Source: Croceicoccus mobilis
GTDB lineage: Bacteria; Pseudomonadota; Alphaproteobacteria; Sphingomonadales; Sphingomonadaceae
Assembly (NCBI RefSeq): GCF_001661965.1
Contig: NZ_LYWZ01000027.1
Coordinates: forward strand, 124,001 to 188,000
DNA length: 64,000 nt
Direction: 5' to 3'
A model generated the notes under the pieces. It did no database searches, was not told the origin of the DNA, and saw only the letters and a list, made by a program, of their open reading frames with translations. Below are positions 44,934-56,729 of this stretch, piece by piece. Position numbers and translations under genes: made by a program. How positions within the stretch are numbered: the stretch's first letter is position 1; every line of letters starts with the position of its first letter.

Positions 44934-45989
44934 TCAAAGCCGGGCGAGAACCGCGTCTCCAATCTCTCGCGTCCCGGCGCTGCCGCCCAGATCGCCGCCC
45001 AGAATGCCATCGGCGAGCGTCTTCGCGACGGCAGCCTCCACGCGTGCGGCCTGCTCTTCCTGCCCCAGCGAATGGCGCAGCAGTTCGGCCGCAGAGAGTA
45101 TCGTGGCCATGGGATTCGCGATCCCCTTGCCTGCGATATCAGGCGCACTACCATGAATTGGTTCATAAAGACCGAACGTGCCGAATTCGGTCTTGCGCTC
45201 CCCCAGCGAGGCGCTGGCCAGCAGCCCGATCGAGCCCACGCACATGGATGCCTGATCGGAAAGAATATCGCCGAACAGATTGCCGGTGACGACGACGTCG
45301 AACTGGCCCGGGTTCTTCACCAGCTGCATCGCGGCATTGTCGACATACATGTGCGACAGGGTGACATCGGGATAATCGGCCGAAACCTCGATCACGACAT
45401 CGCGCCACAATTGCGAGGTTTCGAGCACATTTGCCTTGTCGACCGAACACAGCAGGCCGCGGCGCTTTTTCGCGGCCTCGAACCCGGCGATGGCGATGCG
45501 GCGGACCTCGCTCTCGTCATAGCTCATCACGTCATAGCCTTCGCGCAGGCCATCTGCCGTGGTGCGCATGCCCTTTTCGCCGAAATAGACATCGCCGTTC
45601 AGTTCGCGAACGATCAGGAGGTCGATGGCCGCCGCGATCTCGGGCTTCAGCGCGGATGTATCCTCAAGCCCCGGGAACACGCGGGCCGGACGCAGATTCG
45701 CAAACAGGCCATTGGCGCTGCGCAGGCCCAGAATGGCCTGTTCGGGGCGCAGGTCGCGCGACAGGTGATCGCAGTCGAAATCTCCGACCGCGCCGAACAG
45801 GATAGCATCGCATGCCTTTGCGGTATCCAGCGTCGCCTGCGGCAGCGGGTGGCCATGCTTCTTGTATGCGGCGCCGCCGACGTCGCCTTCGTGATAGGAA
45901 AGCGGCAGATCCAGCGCATCGAGGATGCGCAGCGCCTCGCCCGTAACTTCCGGTCCGATACCGTCGCCTGCGAATACCGCGATCTTCAT
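44934..45989 (-). CDS. leuB: 3-isopropylmalate dehydrogenase
   Basis: A 351-residue decarboxylating dehydrogenase with [49 protein letters not shown] and [16 protein letters not shown]. It converts 3-isopropylmalate to 2-oxoisocaproate with NAD+ in leucine synthesis. leuC/leuD are not in the window. AAGGG lies about 8 nt before the ATG; a GTG at 46004 is in frame. It begins just downstream of recO. Confidence 0.96.
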   Translation of the reverse strand: MKIAVFAGDGIGPEVTGEALRILDALDLPLSYHEGDVGGAAYKKHGHPLPQATLDTAKACDAILFGAVGDFDCDHLSRDLRPEQAILGLRSANGLFANLRPARVFPGLEDTSALKPEIAAAIDLLIVRELNGDVYFGEKGMRTTADGLREGYDVMSYDESEVRRIAIAGFEAAKKRRGLLCSVDKANVLETSQLWRDVVIEVSADYPDVTLSHMYVDNAAMQLVKNPGQFDVVVTGNLFGDILSDQASMCVGSIGLLASASLGERKTEFGTFGLYEPIHGSAPDIAGKGIANPMATILSAAELLRHSLGQEEQAARVEAAVAKTLADGILGGDLGGSAGTREIGDAVLARL

Positions 45990-46008
45990 GTCAAAACCCT
46001 TCACACCG

Positions 46009-46623
46009 TCAAATCATGCGTAAGAGCCGCTCTCGCAATATGGCGCGGGCGGCAAGAAGCTCGCCCATAACACCCCCGGCCCGGTCTGCAAGCAGTCGCT
46101 TTTGCATCAATTGCCCTTGTCGGTCGAAAATCGGCATGATTGTTGCCCAATCATCCGCTTTCAGGTCCGGCCTGTTGCCGCCATAGCCCAGTTCGATCAG
46201 CGCCAGCGCCTCATAGCTGATGAGCGCGGGTACCCAGCCGCGCGCCGATGGCGCATGGCAGATCGCATCGAGCAGCGCGGACAGCGCGGCGTGCAGCGCG
46301 GGGAATTCGACCCGTTCGGGCAGCATGGCCGCGGTGAAACCGGTCGCCCAGCCGATCGCCGCCGACGGCAGCGGCTCCGATAGCCACGGCCCGCGACTGG
46401 TCACAAGTTCGAGTTTCAGGAAAGGAAGCTGATTGGCCGAACGCGCGGTAGCGTCGACCGATACGATATTGCCCGGAATCAGCACCGGGCGCATGTGCCG
46501 CCCGCGCCCGCCCGCGACATAGCCTGCGACCAGCCCTTCATCGGCGGTCAGCACGCGCGCGATGACGCCCGTTTCCCCATGCGGCCTTGCGCCGCAGACG
46601 ATGGCGTCACTGCTGATCTTCAT
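46009..46623 (-). CDS. recO: DNA repair protein RecO
   Basis: A 204-residue RecO with the N-terminal OB-fold ([36 protein letters not shown]) and a helical C-terminus. It anneals complementary strands and helps load RecA at gaps. It lacks the zinc-finger cysteines of longer RecO proteins. The stop lies about 20 bp before leuB. Confidence 0.88.
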   Translation of the reverse strand: MKISSDAIVCGARPHGETGVIARVLTADEGLVAGYVAGGRGRHMRPVLIPGNIVSVDATARSANQLPFLKLELVTSRGPWLSEPLPSAAIGWATGFTAAMLPERVEFPALHAALSALLDAICHAPSARGWVPALISYEALALIELGYGGNRPDLKADDWATIMPIFDRQGQLMQKRLLADRAGGVMGELLAARAILRERLLRMI

Positions 46624-46695
46624 GGCCGATCACCTGCCTGCGCAATGCGGCGGGTGCAAGCCGGTCTGCTAATCGGGGTAAAGCCCCCGCCGCGA

Positions 46696-46986
46696 TTACT
46701 CGGCAGCGGGCTTCTTGGCGGCAGGCTTCTTCGCCGCGGGCTTGGCAGCACCAGCTTCCAGCGCGTCGAGACGGGCCTTCAGCGCCTCGTTCTCCTCCAG
46801 CGCCTTGGCGGCCATGGCTTTCACCACCTCGAATTCCTCACGGCTGACGAAATCGAGCCCGCCCATCGCTTCCTTGAAACGCTCACGCGCAGCTTCGGAA
46901 GCCTCACGGCCCATGCCGGCAAAGGTGCCTGCTGCCGCGGTGAAAAGGCGGGAAAGGTCGGAGATACGGGGATTATCGCTCTGCAT
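46696..46986 (-). CDS. UbiK-like accessory protein (BMFP family)
   Basis: A 96-residue helical protein with LSRLFTAAAGTFAGMGREASEAARERF and the family coiled coil FVSREEFEVVKAMAAKALEENEALKARLDALE (about 46-78), then a lysine/alanine/proline tail with repeated AAKKP. Relatives are UbiK, a trimeric membrane-binding factor for ubiquinone synthesis. The tail is a sphingomonad-type addition and its role is unknown. Confidence 0.8.
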   Translation of the reverse strand: MQSDNPRISDLSRLFTAAAGTFAGMGREASEAARERFKEAMGGLDFVSREEFEVVKAMAAKALEENEALKARLDALEAGAAKPAAKKPAAKKPAAE

Positions 46987-47025
46987 GGGCCATAGATGCG
47001 CCGCGCCGCGCCCCGTTTCAAGAGA

Positions 47026-47059
47026 AATTCCCCGCCGCGCCAGTGCACGACGGGGAATT
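47026..47059 (-). terminator. Terminator after katG
   Basis: AATTCCCCG (47026-47034) and CGGGGAATT (47051-47059) pair; on the - strand the hairpin is followed by TTTCTCTT. It lies about 26 bp after the katG stop. Confidence 0.65.
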
Positions 47060-47084
47060 CCCGGTGGAACCTCTTATTGCAGGC

Positions 47085-49466
<2,382 letters not shown>

Positions 49467-49475
49467 TCAAGCAAT

Positions 49476-50819
49476 TCAGCCTGCTGGCTTCATCAGTTCC
49501 AGCGCTGCTTCGGTCAGCACGGTCGCGCCGGTGGAAACGACCTTTTCGGCATCCGGCGCCCACAATGCGCTGTGAAGCGAAGGCAGGGTCATTTCGCCAG
49601 CCTGCGACTTTGCCCAATTATCGGCGGGCACGCCGCCGACCCACACGATCATGGATTGCAGATGATCGGGGTCGGCGCGGCGATAGCGGCCAAAATCCTC
49701 TCCCCCCATGACCGCAGGGGTTTCCATCACCCTCCCCTCGCCCAGCGCCTGCGCAAAGACGGGGGCCAGCCGCGCCGCCAGTTCCGGCGTATTATAGGTC
49801 GCAGGCGTATAGGTATCGGCATGGGTGACGACCGGCAGCATGTCGTCGGGGATGCCTGCGGCGATCGCCTCGCCCTTCGCGATACGGGCGATGCCATCGA
49901 TAAGCGCGGTCCGTGTCTCGTCCGAATAGCTGCGCACGGTCAGGCCCATGGTCACCTCGTCAGGGATGACATTGCGCTTTGATCCGCCATGGATGGTGCC
50001 CACGGTCACCACCGCCGATTGCTGCGGATTGACTTCCCGGCTGACCAAAGTCTGCAATTTTCCGACAATGGCGGCGGCCAGCACCACCGGGTCTTTCGTC
50101 GTATGCGGATAGGCGCCGTGCCCGCCGACGCCGCGCACAGTGATGTCGACCGAATCCACATTGGCCAGCGCAAAGCCCGAGGCATAGCCGACCACGCCCG
50201 CCGGGATCTGCGCCGCATCGTGGAAAGCGACCGCGTAATCGGGCTTGGGAAAACGGGTGAAAAGCCCGTCCTCCAGCATGGCCTTCGCGCCCAGCCCCTT
50301 TTCCTCGGCAGGCTGCGCGATCATGACCAGAGTGCCTGACCATTCGCCCTTGCGCGCCGCCAGCTGCCGCGCCGCACCGACCCAGCCGGTCATATGCGTA
50401 TCGTGCCCGCAGGCATGCATCACGCCGCTGGTATTGCCGGCCTCATCGGTCGCCGTGACCTTTGAGGCGAAGGGAAGACCCGTCGCCTCCGTCACCGGCA
50501 GCCCGTCCATGTCGGCGCGCAGCAGCACGGTGGGGCCCTCACCGTTTTTCATCACCGCAACGACACCGGTGCCGCCCACGCCCTCTGTCACCTCGAACCC
50601 CAGCCCGCGCATGATGCCCGCCAGCTTTGCCGCCGTGCGATGCTCTTCACCTGACAATTCGGGATTGGCGTGGAGGTCGCGGTAAAGCTCCATCAGCTCG
50701 GGCAGCTGCTGCTCGATCGATTGCGTGACCGACTGCTGGGCGATTGCGGGTGAAGCTGACGCGGCAGCAACAATGGCGATAGAGGAAACGAGCGAGCGGG
50801 CGATCTGGCGTGCGTTCAT
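49476..50819 (-). CDS. Exported M20-family amidohydrolase
   Basis: A 447-residue metallohydrolase with a signal peptide (MNARQIARSLVSSIAIVAA, cleavage near PAIAQ). It has VLLRADMDGLPV, HACGHDTHMT with metal-binding His/Cys and a dimerisation domain (about 210-320). The family includes aminoacylases and indole-amide hydrolases. The ATG at 50819 precedes the signal; a longer frame upstream overlaps nothing useful. Substrate unknown. Confidence 0.9.
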   Translation of the reverse strand: MNARQIARSLVSSIAIVAAASASPAIAQQSVTQSIEQQLPELMELYRDLHANPELSGEEHRTAAKLAGIMRGLGFEVTEGVGGTGVVAVMKNGEGPTVLLRADMDGLPVTEATGLPFASKVTATDEAGNTSGVMHACGHDTHMTGWVGAARQLAARKGEWSGTLVMIAQPAEEKGLGAKAMLEDGLFTRFPKPDYAVAFHDAAQIPAGVVGYASGFALANVDSVDITVRGVGGHGAYPHTTKDPVVLAAAIVGKLQTLVSREVNPQQSAVVTVGTIHGGSKRNVIPDEVTMGLTVRSYSDETRTALIDGIARIAKGEAIAAGIPDDMLPVVTHADTYTPATYNTPELAARLAPVFAQALGEGRVMETPAVMGGEDFGRYRRADPDHLQSMIVWVGGVPADNWAKSQAGEMTLPSLHSALWAPDAEKVVSTGATVLTEAALELMKPAG

Positions 50820-50897
50820 GGGTGCCACGATAGCCCGCGAAAAAGGGCGGGCAAGCCAAAGCTCACCCGCCCCTCTCATTTTGCGTCGCAACTGGCC

Positions 50898-52607
50898 TCA
50901 GGCGTCTTCGACATCAGCCTCCGGCGCGTCGGCTTCGGGCTCTTCCATCGGTTCCGCCTTCGGTGCGACCGCAGCGGGAATGCCCGCCTTGGCAATGCCT
51001 TCCAGCGAACCGCCGTCGAGGCCCAGTTCCTTCATCAGCCCGTCGATGACCGGGGCCTGCGCACGATAGGACAGCGCCGCCGTCAATGCATCGCTGGCGA
51101 GATTGCCGCCGCCCGATCCGGTCCCGCCGGCCAAGAGCTGCTTGGCATCGCCGCCCTTGGCGCCCGTGAGCCCGTCGACCTGCACGATCTTGATCGAATC
51201 GATTGCTTCCAGCGGCTTCGCACTTTCGCGCACCAGTTCCGGCAGGACCTTCAGGAGAGCCAGCTTCGTCTGGAGCGATATCTGACCGTCGGACAGGATG
51301 TTCGCCGCCTCGTTCACGGCGCGCTGACCTGCTGCCTCCACCTCAAAGCGGATGCGGTCGGCTTCGGCGCGCAGCTTCTCGGCCTCGGCCTGGCCCTCTG
51401 CCTCAAGCCGCGTGGCCTCGGCCCGGTTGCGAGCGGCATCGCGCTCGGCCTCGGCCTCGACCTTCACCTTGATCGCATCGCGCTCGGCCGCCTTGGCAGC
51501 CTCGATCAGCTGGATGCGCTTGTCACGCTCGGCGACCTCGGTCTCGCGGCTGGTCGCGACCTGTTCCTCGGCTGCGACGGCCTTGGCACGGGCCTCGTCC
51601 GCCTCGGCCTTGGCCTGGCTTTCCTCGCGGCTCTTGTTCTGAACGGCGATCTGCTGTTCCTGCCGCGCGATTTCGAGAGCGCGCTGCTGATCGATGCGCG
51701 CTTCCTCGACAAGGCGGTCGGCCTCGATCTGCTGCGCGTCGACCTGCTTCTTCGCCTCGATCTTGGCGGCATCGGCCTCACGGTTGCGTTCGGCCTGTTC
51801 GCGGGCGATCTCGGCCATCTGCGCGGCGCGGCGCACCTCGACCTCACGCTCCTGCTCAAGCCTTGCGTATTCCTGGTCGCGGCTGATTTCGAACGAGCGC
51901 TGGCTCGCTTCCAGGTTCTTGGTCTCCATCTGGACGCGGGTGTCCTGCTCGATGTCGTTCCTGAGTTTCTTGCGCGCCTCGATCTGCTCGGTCAGCTTGG
52001 TCAGACCCTCGGCATCGAACGCGTTATTGGCGTTGAAATGCTCGATCGACGTCTGGTCCAGACCGGTCAGCGAAACCGATTCCAGTTCAAGCCCATTCAT
52101 GGCGAGGTCGTTCGACGATACCTGCTGCACCTTTTGCACGAATTCGGCGCGCTGTTCGTGCAGCTCGTTCATGCTCATGCCCGCAGCCACCGAACGCAGC
52201 GCGTCGACGAACTTGCCCTCGACAAGATCTTTCAGCGCCTCCGGGTTCATGGTGCGCTGGCCCAGCGTCTGCGCGGCCATGGCGATGGCGCCCGCATCGG
52301 GGCGGACCCGCACGTAGAATTCGGCCTTCACATCGATGCGCAGACGGTCAAGCGTGATGAGCGCGTCGCCATTCTTGCGTTCGACGGCGAGGCGCACGGT
52401 GTTCATGTTGACCGGCATCGTTTCGTGCAGAACGGGCAGCACCAGGGCGCCGCCGTTCATCACGACCTTTTCGCCACCAAAGCCGGTGCGCACGAAGCCC
52501 ACTTCCTTGGTCGCGCGGCGATAGAGCCGGGTAATGGTGACTGCGATGATCAGCAGGACGGCGAAAACCGTGCCCGCGTAGATCGCGATGGTGACCAGCT
52601 GGTCCAT
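50898..52607 (-). CDS. Flotillin-family (YqiK-type) membrane scaffold
   Basis: A 569-residue protein. One N-terminal membrane helix (about 7-27) is followed by a PHB/SPFH domain (about 35-215) and a long coiled coil rich in Ala/Glu/Arg (about 225-420), then a flexible acidic C-terminus (EPEADAPEADVEDA). Such proteins organise membrane microdomains and oligomerise. The upstream gene encodes its NfeD/YqiJ-like partner, a conserved pairing. Confidence 0.93.
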   Translation of the reverse strand: MDQLVTIAIYAGTVFAVLLIIAVTITRLYRRATKEVGFVRTGFGGEKVVMNGGALVLPVLHETMPVNMNTVRLAVERKNGDALITLDRLRIDVKAEFYVRVRPDAGAIAMAAQTLGQRTMNPEALKDLVEGKFVDALRSVAAGMSMNELHEQRAEFVQKVQQVSSNDLAMNGLELESVSLTGLDQTSIEHFNANNAFDAEGLTKLTEQIEARKKLRNDIEQDTRVQMETKNLEASQRSFEISRDQEYARLEQEREVEVRRAAQMAEIAREQAERNREADAAKIEAKKQVDAQQIEADRLVEEARIDQQRALEIARQEQQIAVQNKSREESQAKAEADEARAKAVAAEEQVATSRETEVAERDKRIQLIEAAKAAERDAIKVKVEAEAERDAARNRAEATRLEAEGQAEAEKLRAEADRIRFEVEAAGQRAVNEAANILSDGQISLQTKLALLKVLPELVRESAKPLEAIDSIKIVQVDGLTGAKGGDAKQLLAGGTGSGGGNLASDALTAALSYRAQAPVIDGLMKELGLDGGSLEGIAKAGIPAAVAPKAEPMEEPEADAPEADVEDA

Positions 52608-52632
52608 TCAATTCCCCCTCAAAATAAAAAGT

Positions 52633-53259
52633 TCAGTCGAGCCGGAAAGGCCCCGTGCCGGTGACGGCAAAGAAGATCTCACCCTCGCGCCGCACGAGCA
52701 GCACCTCGTCGCCTTCGACGAACTGGCTCGCATCCTCATGCGGTTCGACCATCACATTGTGCGGCTGGCCAAAGTGATCCCTGACCGATGCGCGCGCCGG
52801 GCTGCCCCGGCGGGCCGTGCCGATCGAGATCGTGCCGCGCTTGCCGACCAGACGGTCGGTCGAAACCGCCGTCGTTTCGTCATGCGGCCAGATCTTCGCC
52901 AGCGGGCGTGACAGGATGGAAGTGGCAGGCACCCCCACGAGCAGCCCCACCCCCGCCGCCGGCAAGGCAGACAAGGGCGCGCCCAGCAGGCTGTCGAGCA
53001 ATTGCTGCACCGACCAACCCAAAAGGGCGAAACAGGCGAGAAAGATCGAGAGCCACGCCATCAGCGGCAGGCGGTTCAGACCCAACAGGCTGACCAGCCC
53101 GCCAGACAGGTCCGCGCTATCGACCTCGATGTCGCCATCGACATCGGTGTCGAAGTCAGGACCGAAATCCGATAACCCTACGACCTGCATCAGCAGAAGC
53201 AGCACAAGCAGAGCCAGCGCCACCGCAAATGGCGTGTTGTAACTGGCCAGAATGTCCAC
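52633..53259 (-). CDS. NfeD/YqiJ-like membrane protein with OB-fold
   Basis: A 208-residue protein with three membrane helices (about 10-28, 64-82 and 92-112) and a cytosolic OB-fold C-terminus (about 128-208: VSTDRLVGKRGTISIGTARRGSPARASVRD). The acidic loop DFDTDVDGDIEVDSAD (about 33-50) looks exposed. It precedes the flotillin gene by 25 bp, and the two products probably form one complex. Confidence 0.9.
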   Translation of the reverse strand: MDILASYNTPFAVALALLVLLLLMQVVGLSDFGPDFDTDVDGDIEVDSADLSGGLVSLLGLNRLPLMAWLSIFLACFALLGWSVQQLLDSLLGAPLSALPAAGVGLLVGVPATSILSRPLAKIWPHDETTAVSTDRLVGKRGTISIGTARRGSPARASVRDHFGQPHNVMVEPHEDASQFVEGDEVLLVRREGEIFFAVTGTGPFRLD

Positions 53260-53308
53260 GATGACGACCCCTTTCCTTGGACAATCTTGTACCAGAAAAA
53301 GGTTACTA

Positions 53309-53342
53309 ATTATACGAAAATCGGAAAAATCGACTCCGATTT
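53309..53342 (-). terminator. Terminator of the ATPase gene with an embedded -10
   Basis: AAATCGGA (53318-53325) and TCCGATTT (53335-53342) pair around a 9-nt loop; on the - strand TTTTCG follows. Immediately beyond, TATAAT (53309-53314, - strand) could be the -10 of the yqiJ-like gene at 53259. A matching -35 was not found. Confidence 0.65.
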
Positions 53343-53353
53343 CGGTCGAGTTT

Positions 53354-56008
53354 TCAAGTGCCGCGCAACAATCGGTGTCGCAGCCACTTCTCCATTTCTA
53401 GCACGGCGAACAGGGCGATCCCGATGCCGATCACGACCGCGCTTTCTCCGATCCCCATGGCGCGCGTGGCAAAGACCGCCTGAAAGGGCGGCGCATAGGT
53501 AAAGGCAAGCTGCGCCGCGATCACCACGGCCAGCGCGATCAGCACCGGCTTCGTCCCCAGCACCCCGCGCCATGTCAGCGATGCGCCATCCAGAAAGCGG
53601 ACGTTAAACAGATAGAATATCTCCGCCACCACCAGCGTGTTGACGACCATGGTGCGCGCCAGCGCGATATCGCCGCCAGCCGCCTGCGCCCCGAAAAACA
53701 CCGCCAGCGCCGCCAGCGCGAACAGGGCGGAGACGAGAACGACGCGCCAGATCGTCTCCCCCGTCATCAGCGGCGCGTCGCGGGCGCGTGGTGGGCGCTG
53801 CATCACGCCGGGCTCGGGCGGCTCGAACGCCAGCACCAGCCCCAGCGTCGATGCGGTGACAAGGTTGATCCACAGGATCTGGGTCGCCGTCATTGGGAGG
53901 GCAAATCCCATCAGGATCGCGATGACGATCACGATCGCCTCGCCCCCATTGGTCGGCAGGGTCCAGGCGATGACCTTGCGGATATTGTCATAGACCGTGC
54001 GCCCTTCGTGCACGGCGGCGACGATGCTGGCAAAATTGTCGTCGAGCAGCACCATTTCGGATGCTTCGCGCGCCGCTTCCGTCCCGGCGCGTCCCATGGC
54101 CGTGCCCACATCCGCCTGCCGCAGCGATGGCGCGTCGTTCACCCCGTCGCCGGTCATCGCGACGATACCACCATGCGATTGCAGCGCGCGCACGATGCGC
54201 AGCTTGTGTTCGGGGCTGGCGCGGGCGAACACGTCTACGCTTTCGACCCGCGCGGCAAGCGCGTCGTCGTCCATCTCCTCGATGGCATGGCCGGTCAGCG
54301 CTTCGGGTTCATCGGCCAGTTCAAGCTGGCGCGCGATGGCAACGGCGGTCCCGGCATGGTCGCCGGTGATCATCTTGACCGCGATCCCGGCCGATCGGCA
54401 CTCGGCAATCGCCAACCGCGCCTCTTCGCGCGGCGGGTCGAGGAAACCCATCAACCCCAGCATATGCGCACCGGCCAGCATCTCATGCGACAGATGCTCG
54501 GTATCCGGCAGGTCGATGGCGGCAAAGGCGAGCAACCGCTCCCCTTCGCCGGAGGCGCGATCCATCGCCCCGGCCCATTGATCCATGGCCATATCGGGGC
54601 ACAGGCCGATCACCGCCTCTGGCGCGCCCTTGATAAAGGCCCGGCAATCGCCATCCGGCCCTTCGGCCAATACTGCCATGTAGCGGTATTCCGCATCGAA
54701 GGGGATCTCGTCCAGCCTTGTCCAGCCATCGGCAGCCACGTCCGCCTTTCGGGACAGTGCCAGCAGAGCGCCCTCCATCGGGTCGCCCGCGATCTCCCAG
54801 ATACCTGACTCTTCATACAGGCGGGCATCATTGCAGATCAGGCCGCACAGGATGATGGCTTCAGGCACATCGGCGGGGGTGATCGCGCCTTTCGGTTCAT
54901 AGCCGCTGCCCGACACCGAGAATTCCCGGCCATTGGCGAAGAGATGCACCACCGTCATCTCGTTCTTCGTCAGCGTGCCGGTCTTGTCGGTGCAGATCAC
55001 GCTAGTCGCGCCCAGCGATTCCACGGCCGGAAGCTTGCGGATCACCGCATTGCGCCGCGCCATGCGCTGCACCCCGATGGCCAGCGTGATGGTGATGACG
55101 GCGGGCAGGCTTTCGGGGATCGCGCCGACCGAGATGGCGACAATGGCAATCAGCGCCTCGACCCAGTCGAAGCCGCGCACCAGAACGGCAAAGGCAAATA
55201 GCGCGACGCCAGCGGCAAGGATGATGACGGTCAGCCGATTACCCAGCCGGTCCATCTGACGGATGAGCGGCGTGACCAGCGGCACCGCCTTTTGCAACAT
55301 CCCCGATATGCGCCCCAGTTCGGTTTGCGTGCCAGTGGCGACCACCACCCCGGTCGCCTGCCCGCGCGCCACCAGAGTGCCTGAAAAACCCATGGAGGCA
55401 CGGTCACCCAACGCCGTGCCCTCGTCGACCTCCCTCTCCTGCTTGTCGGCAGCGACGGATTCGCCGGTCAGCGCGGCTTCCTCGATCGACAGGCCGCGCG
55501 CGTGCAAAAGCCTCACATCCGCCGGCACCCTGTCACCCGGCTCCAGATGGACGATATCGCCCGGCACCAGACCTGCCGTTTCCACCGCGCGCTTTTGCCT
55601 GTCACGCAGGGCAAGCGAATGGGGCGCGATCAGTTCCTGCATCCCTGCCAGCGCCTTTTCGGCGCGGCCTTCCTGCACGAAGCCGACAATGGCGTTGGCG
55701 ATCACCACCGCCATGATCACCGCCGCATCGATAGCATGCCCCAAAAGCATCGCCGCCACCGCCGAAGCGAGCAGGAAATAGATCAGCGTATTGTTGAACT
55801 GCGACAGGAAGCGCAGGACCGGATGCACGCCCTTGGCTTCGGGCAGGCTGTTGGGGCCATATCGGCCAAGCCGCGCATCGGCCTCGGTGCTCGTAAGGCC
55901 GTGGTGAAAACTTTCCAGCACCTCGACCACGCGGCTGCCCGCCATGGCATGCCATGGACGGCGCGGCGGATTGTCGCCTTCAAGGGGCAACCGTGTTGAA
56001 CCCCGCAT
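53354..56008 (-). CDS. P-type cation-transporting ATPase (Ca2+-ATPase-like, type II)
   Basis: An approximately 885-residue P-type pump. It has the N-terminal cation ATPase domain (PWHAMAGSRVVEVLESFHHGLTSTEADARLGRYGPN), actuator TGES, the phosphorylation motif ICTDKTGTLTKNEM with its Asp, and hinge MTGDGVNDAPSLRQADVGTAMG. PEGL-type helix residues (IPESLPAVITI) fit the Ca2+/Mn2+ group. The start is uncertain: ATG 56008 is used, ATG 56014 is in frame, and a TTG at 55990 overlapping the fabI stop has a better GGGG site. It overlaps fabI in every case. Confidence 0.85.
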   Translation of the reverse strand: MRGSTRLPLEGDNPPRRPWHAMAGSRVVEVLESFHHGLTSTEADARLGRYGPNSLPEAKGVHPVLRFLSQFNNTLIYFLLASAVAAMLLGHAIDAAVIMAVVIANAIVGFVQEGRAEKALAGMQELIAPHSLALRDRQKRAVETAGLVPGDIVHLEPGDRVPADVRLLHARGLSIEEAALTGESVAADKQEREVDEGTALGDRASMGFSGTLVARGQATGVVVATGTQTELGRISGMLQKAVPLVTPLIRQMDRLGNRLTVIILAAGVALFAFAVLVRGFDWVEALIAIVAISVGAIPESLPAVITITLAIGVQRMARRNAVIRKLPAVESLGATSVICTDKTGTLTKNEMTVVHLFANGREFSVSGSGYEPKGAITPADVPEAIILCGLICNDARLYEESGIWEIAGDPMEGALLALSRKADVAADGWTRLDEIPFDAEYRYMAVLAEGPDGDCRAFIKGAPEAVIGLCPDMAMDQWAGAMDRASGEGERLLAFAAIDLPDTEHLSHEMLAGAHMLGLMGFLDPPREEARLAIAECRSAGIAVKMITGDHAGTAVAIARQLELADEPEALTGHAIEEMDDDALAARVESVDVFARASPEHKLRIVRALQSHGGIVAMTGDGVNDAPSLRQADVGTAMGRAGTEAAREASEMVLLDDNFASIVAAVHEGRTVYDNIRKVIAWTLPTNGGEAIVIVIAILMGFALPMTATQILWINLVTASTLGLVLAFEPPEPGVMQRPPRARDAPLMTGETIWRVVLVSALFALAALAVFFGAQAAGGDIALARTMVVNTLVVAEIFYLFNVRFLDGASLTWRGVLGTKPVLIALAVVIAAQLAFTYAPPFQAVFATRAMGIGESAVVIGIGIALFAVLEMEKWLRHRLLRGT

Positions 56009-56729
56009 CGACATAGATGGTCTGCCCGGTGACGAATTCGGCTCGGTCCGACAGCAGGAACGCCGCCATCTCGCCCACCTGCTCTGCCGTGACCAGACGG
56101 CCCAGCGGGGCATGTTCGGCAGCTTCGGCCATCAAAGCGTCGAAATGGGCAAGCCCCGATGCCGCCCGCGTTTTCACAGGCCCCGCCGACAGGGCATTCA
56201 CCCGTATCCGGTCCGGCCCCAGATCATGCGCAAGATAGCGCACCGTCGCCTCCAGCGCCGCCTTTACCGGCCCCATCAGCCCGTAATCGGGCACCACTTT
56301 TTCCGAGCCATAGAAGCTCATCGTCAGGATCGCCCCGCCATCCTTCATCATCGGCTGTGCCCGCCGCGCGAGACGCACGAGCGAATGGCACGATACGTCC
56401 ATGGCGACCGACCAGCCTTGCGCCGATGTATCCAGCACGCGGCCCTGCAAATCCGCCTTGGGCGCAAAGGCGATGGAATGGATCAGGAAATCGAGGCTGC
56501 CCCATTCACCCTCGATCCGATCGAACAGTGCATCGACTTGCGCCGGATCGGTCACGTCGAGCGGCATCAGCATCGCCGCCTCCAGCCTGTCCGCGACCGG
56601 GGCGACAAAGGGCAGTGCCTTGTCGTTCAGATAGGTCAGCGCCAGCTTTGCGCCACTGCGCTTCAGGGCCTCGGCACATCCGGTGGCGAGCGAATGTTCG
56701 TTGGCGATGCCGACGATCAATCCGCGCAT
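55980..56729 (-). CDS. fabI: Enoyl-[acyl-carrier-protein] reductase (FabI type)
   Basis: A 249-residue SDR enzyme with GIANEHSLATGCAEALKRSGAKLALTY, the enoyl reductase pattern SFYGSEKVVPDYGLMGPVKAAL (Tyr and Lys of YxxMGPxK) and a C-terminal TGQTIYVDAGFNTV. It reduces enoyl-ACP in fatty acid synthesis. The start overlaps ackA by 13 bp and the end overlaps the pump. It may be a second FabI dedicated to this operon. Confidence 0.93.
   Translation of the reverse strand: MRGLIVGIANEHSLATGCAEALKRSGAKLALTYLNDKALPFVAPVADRLEAAMLMPLDVTDPAQVDALFDRIEGEWGSLDFLIHSIAFAPKADLQGRVLDTSAQGWSVAMDVSCHSLVRLARRAQPMMKDGGAILTMSFYGSEKVVPDYGLMGPVKAALEATVRYLAHDLGPDRIRVNALSAGPVKTRAASGLAHFDALMAEAAEHAPLGRLVTAEQVGEMAAFLLSDRAEFVTGQTIYVDAGFNTVAP

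Noticed and set aside
44472-46070. 532-residue + frame across leuB and the membrane gene
   Set aside because: Lies opposite leuB, which is unmistakable; the frame spans two genes and has no domain logic.
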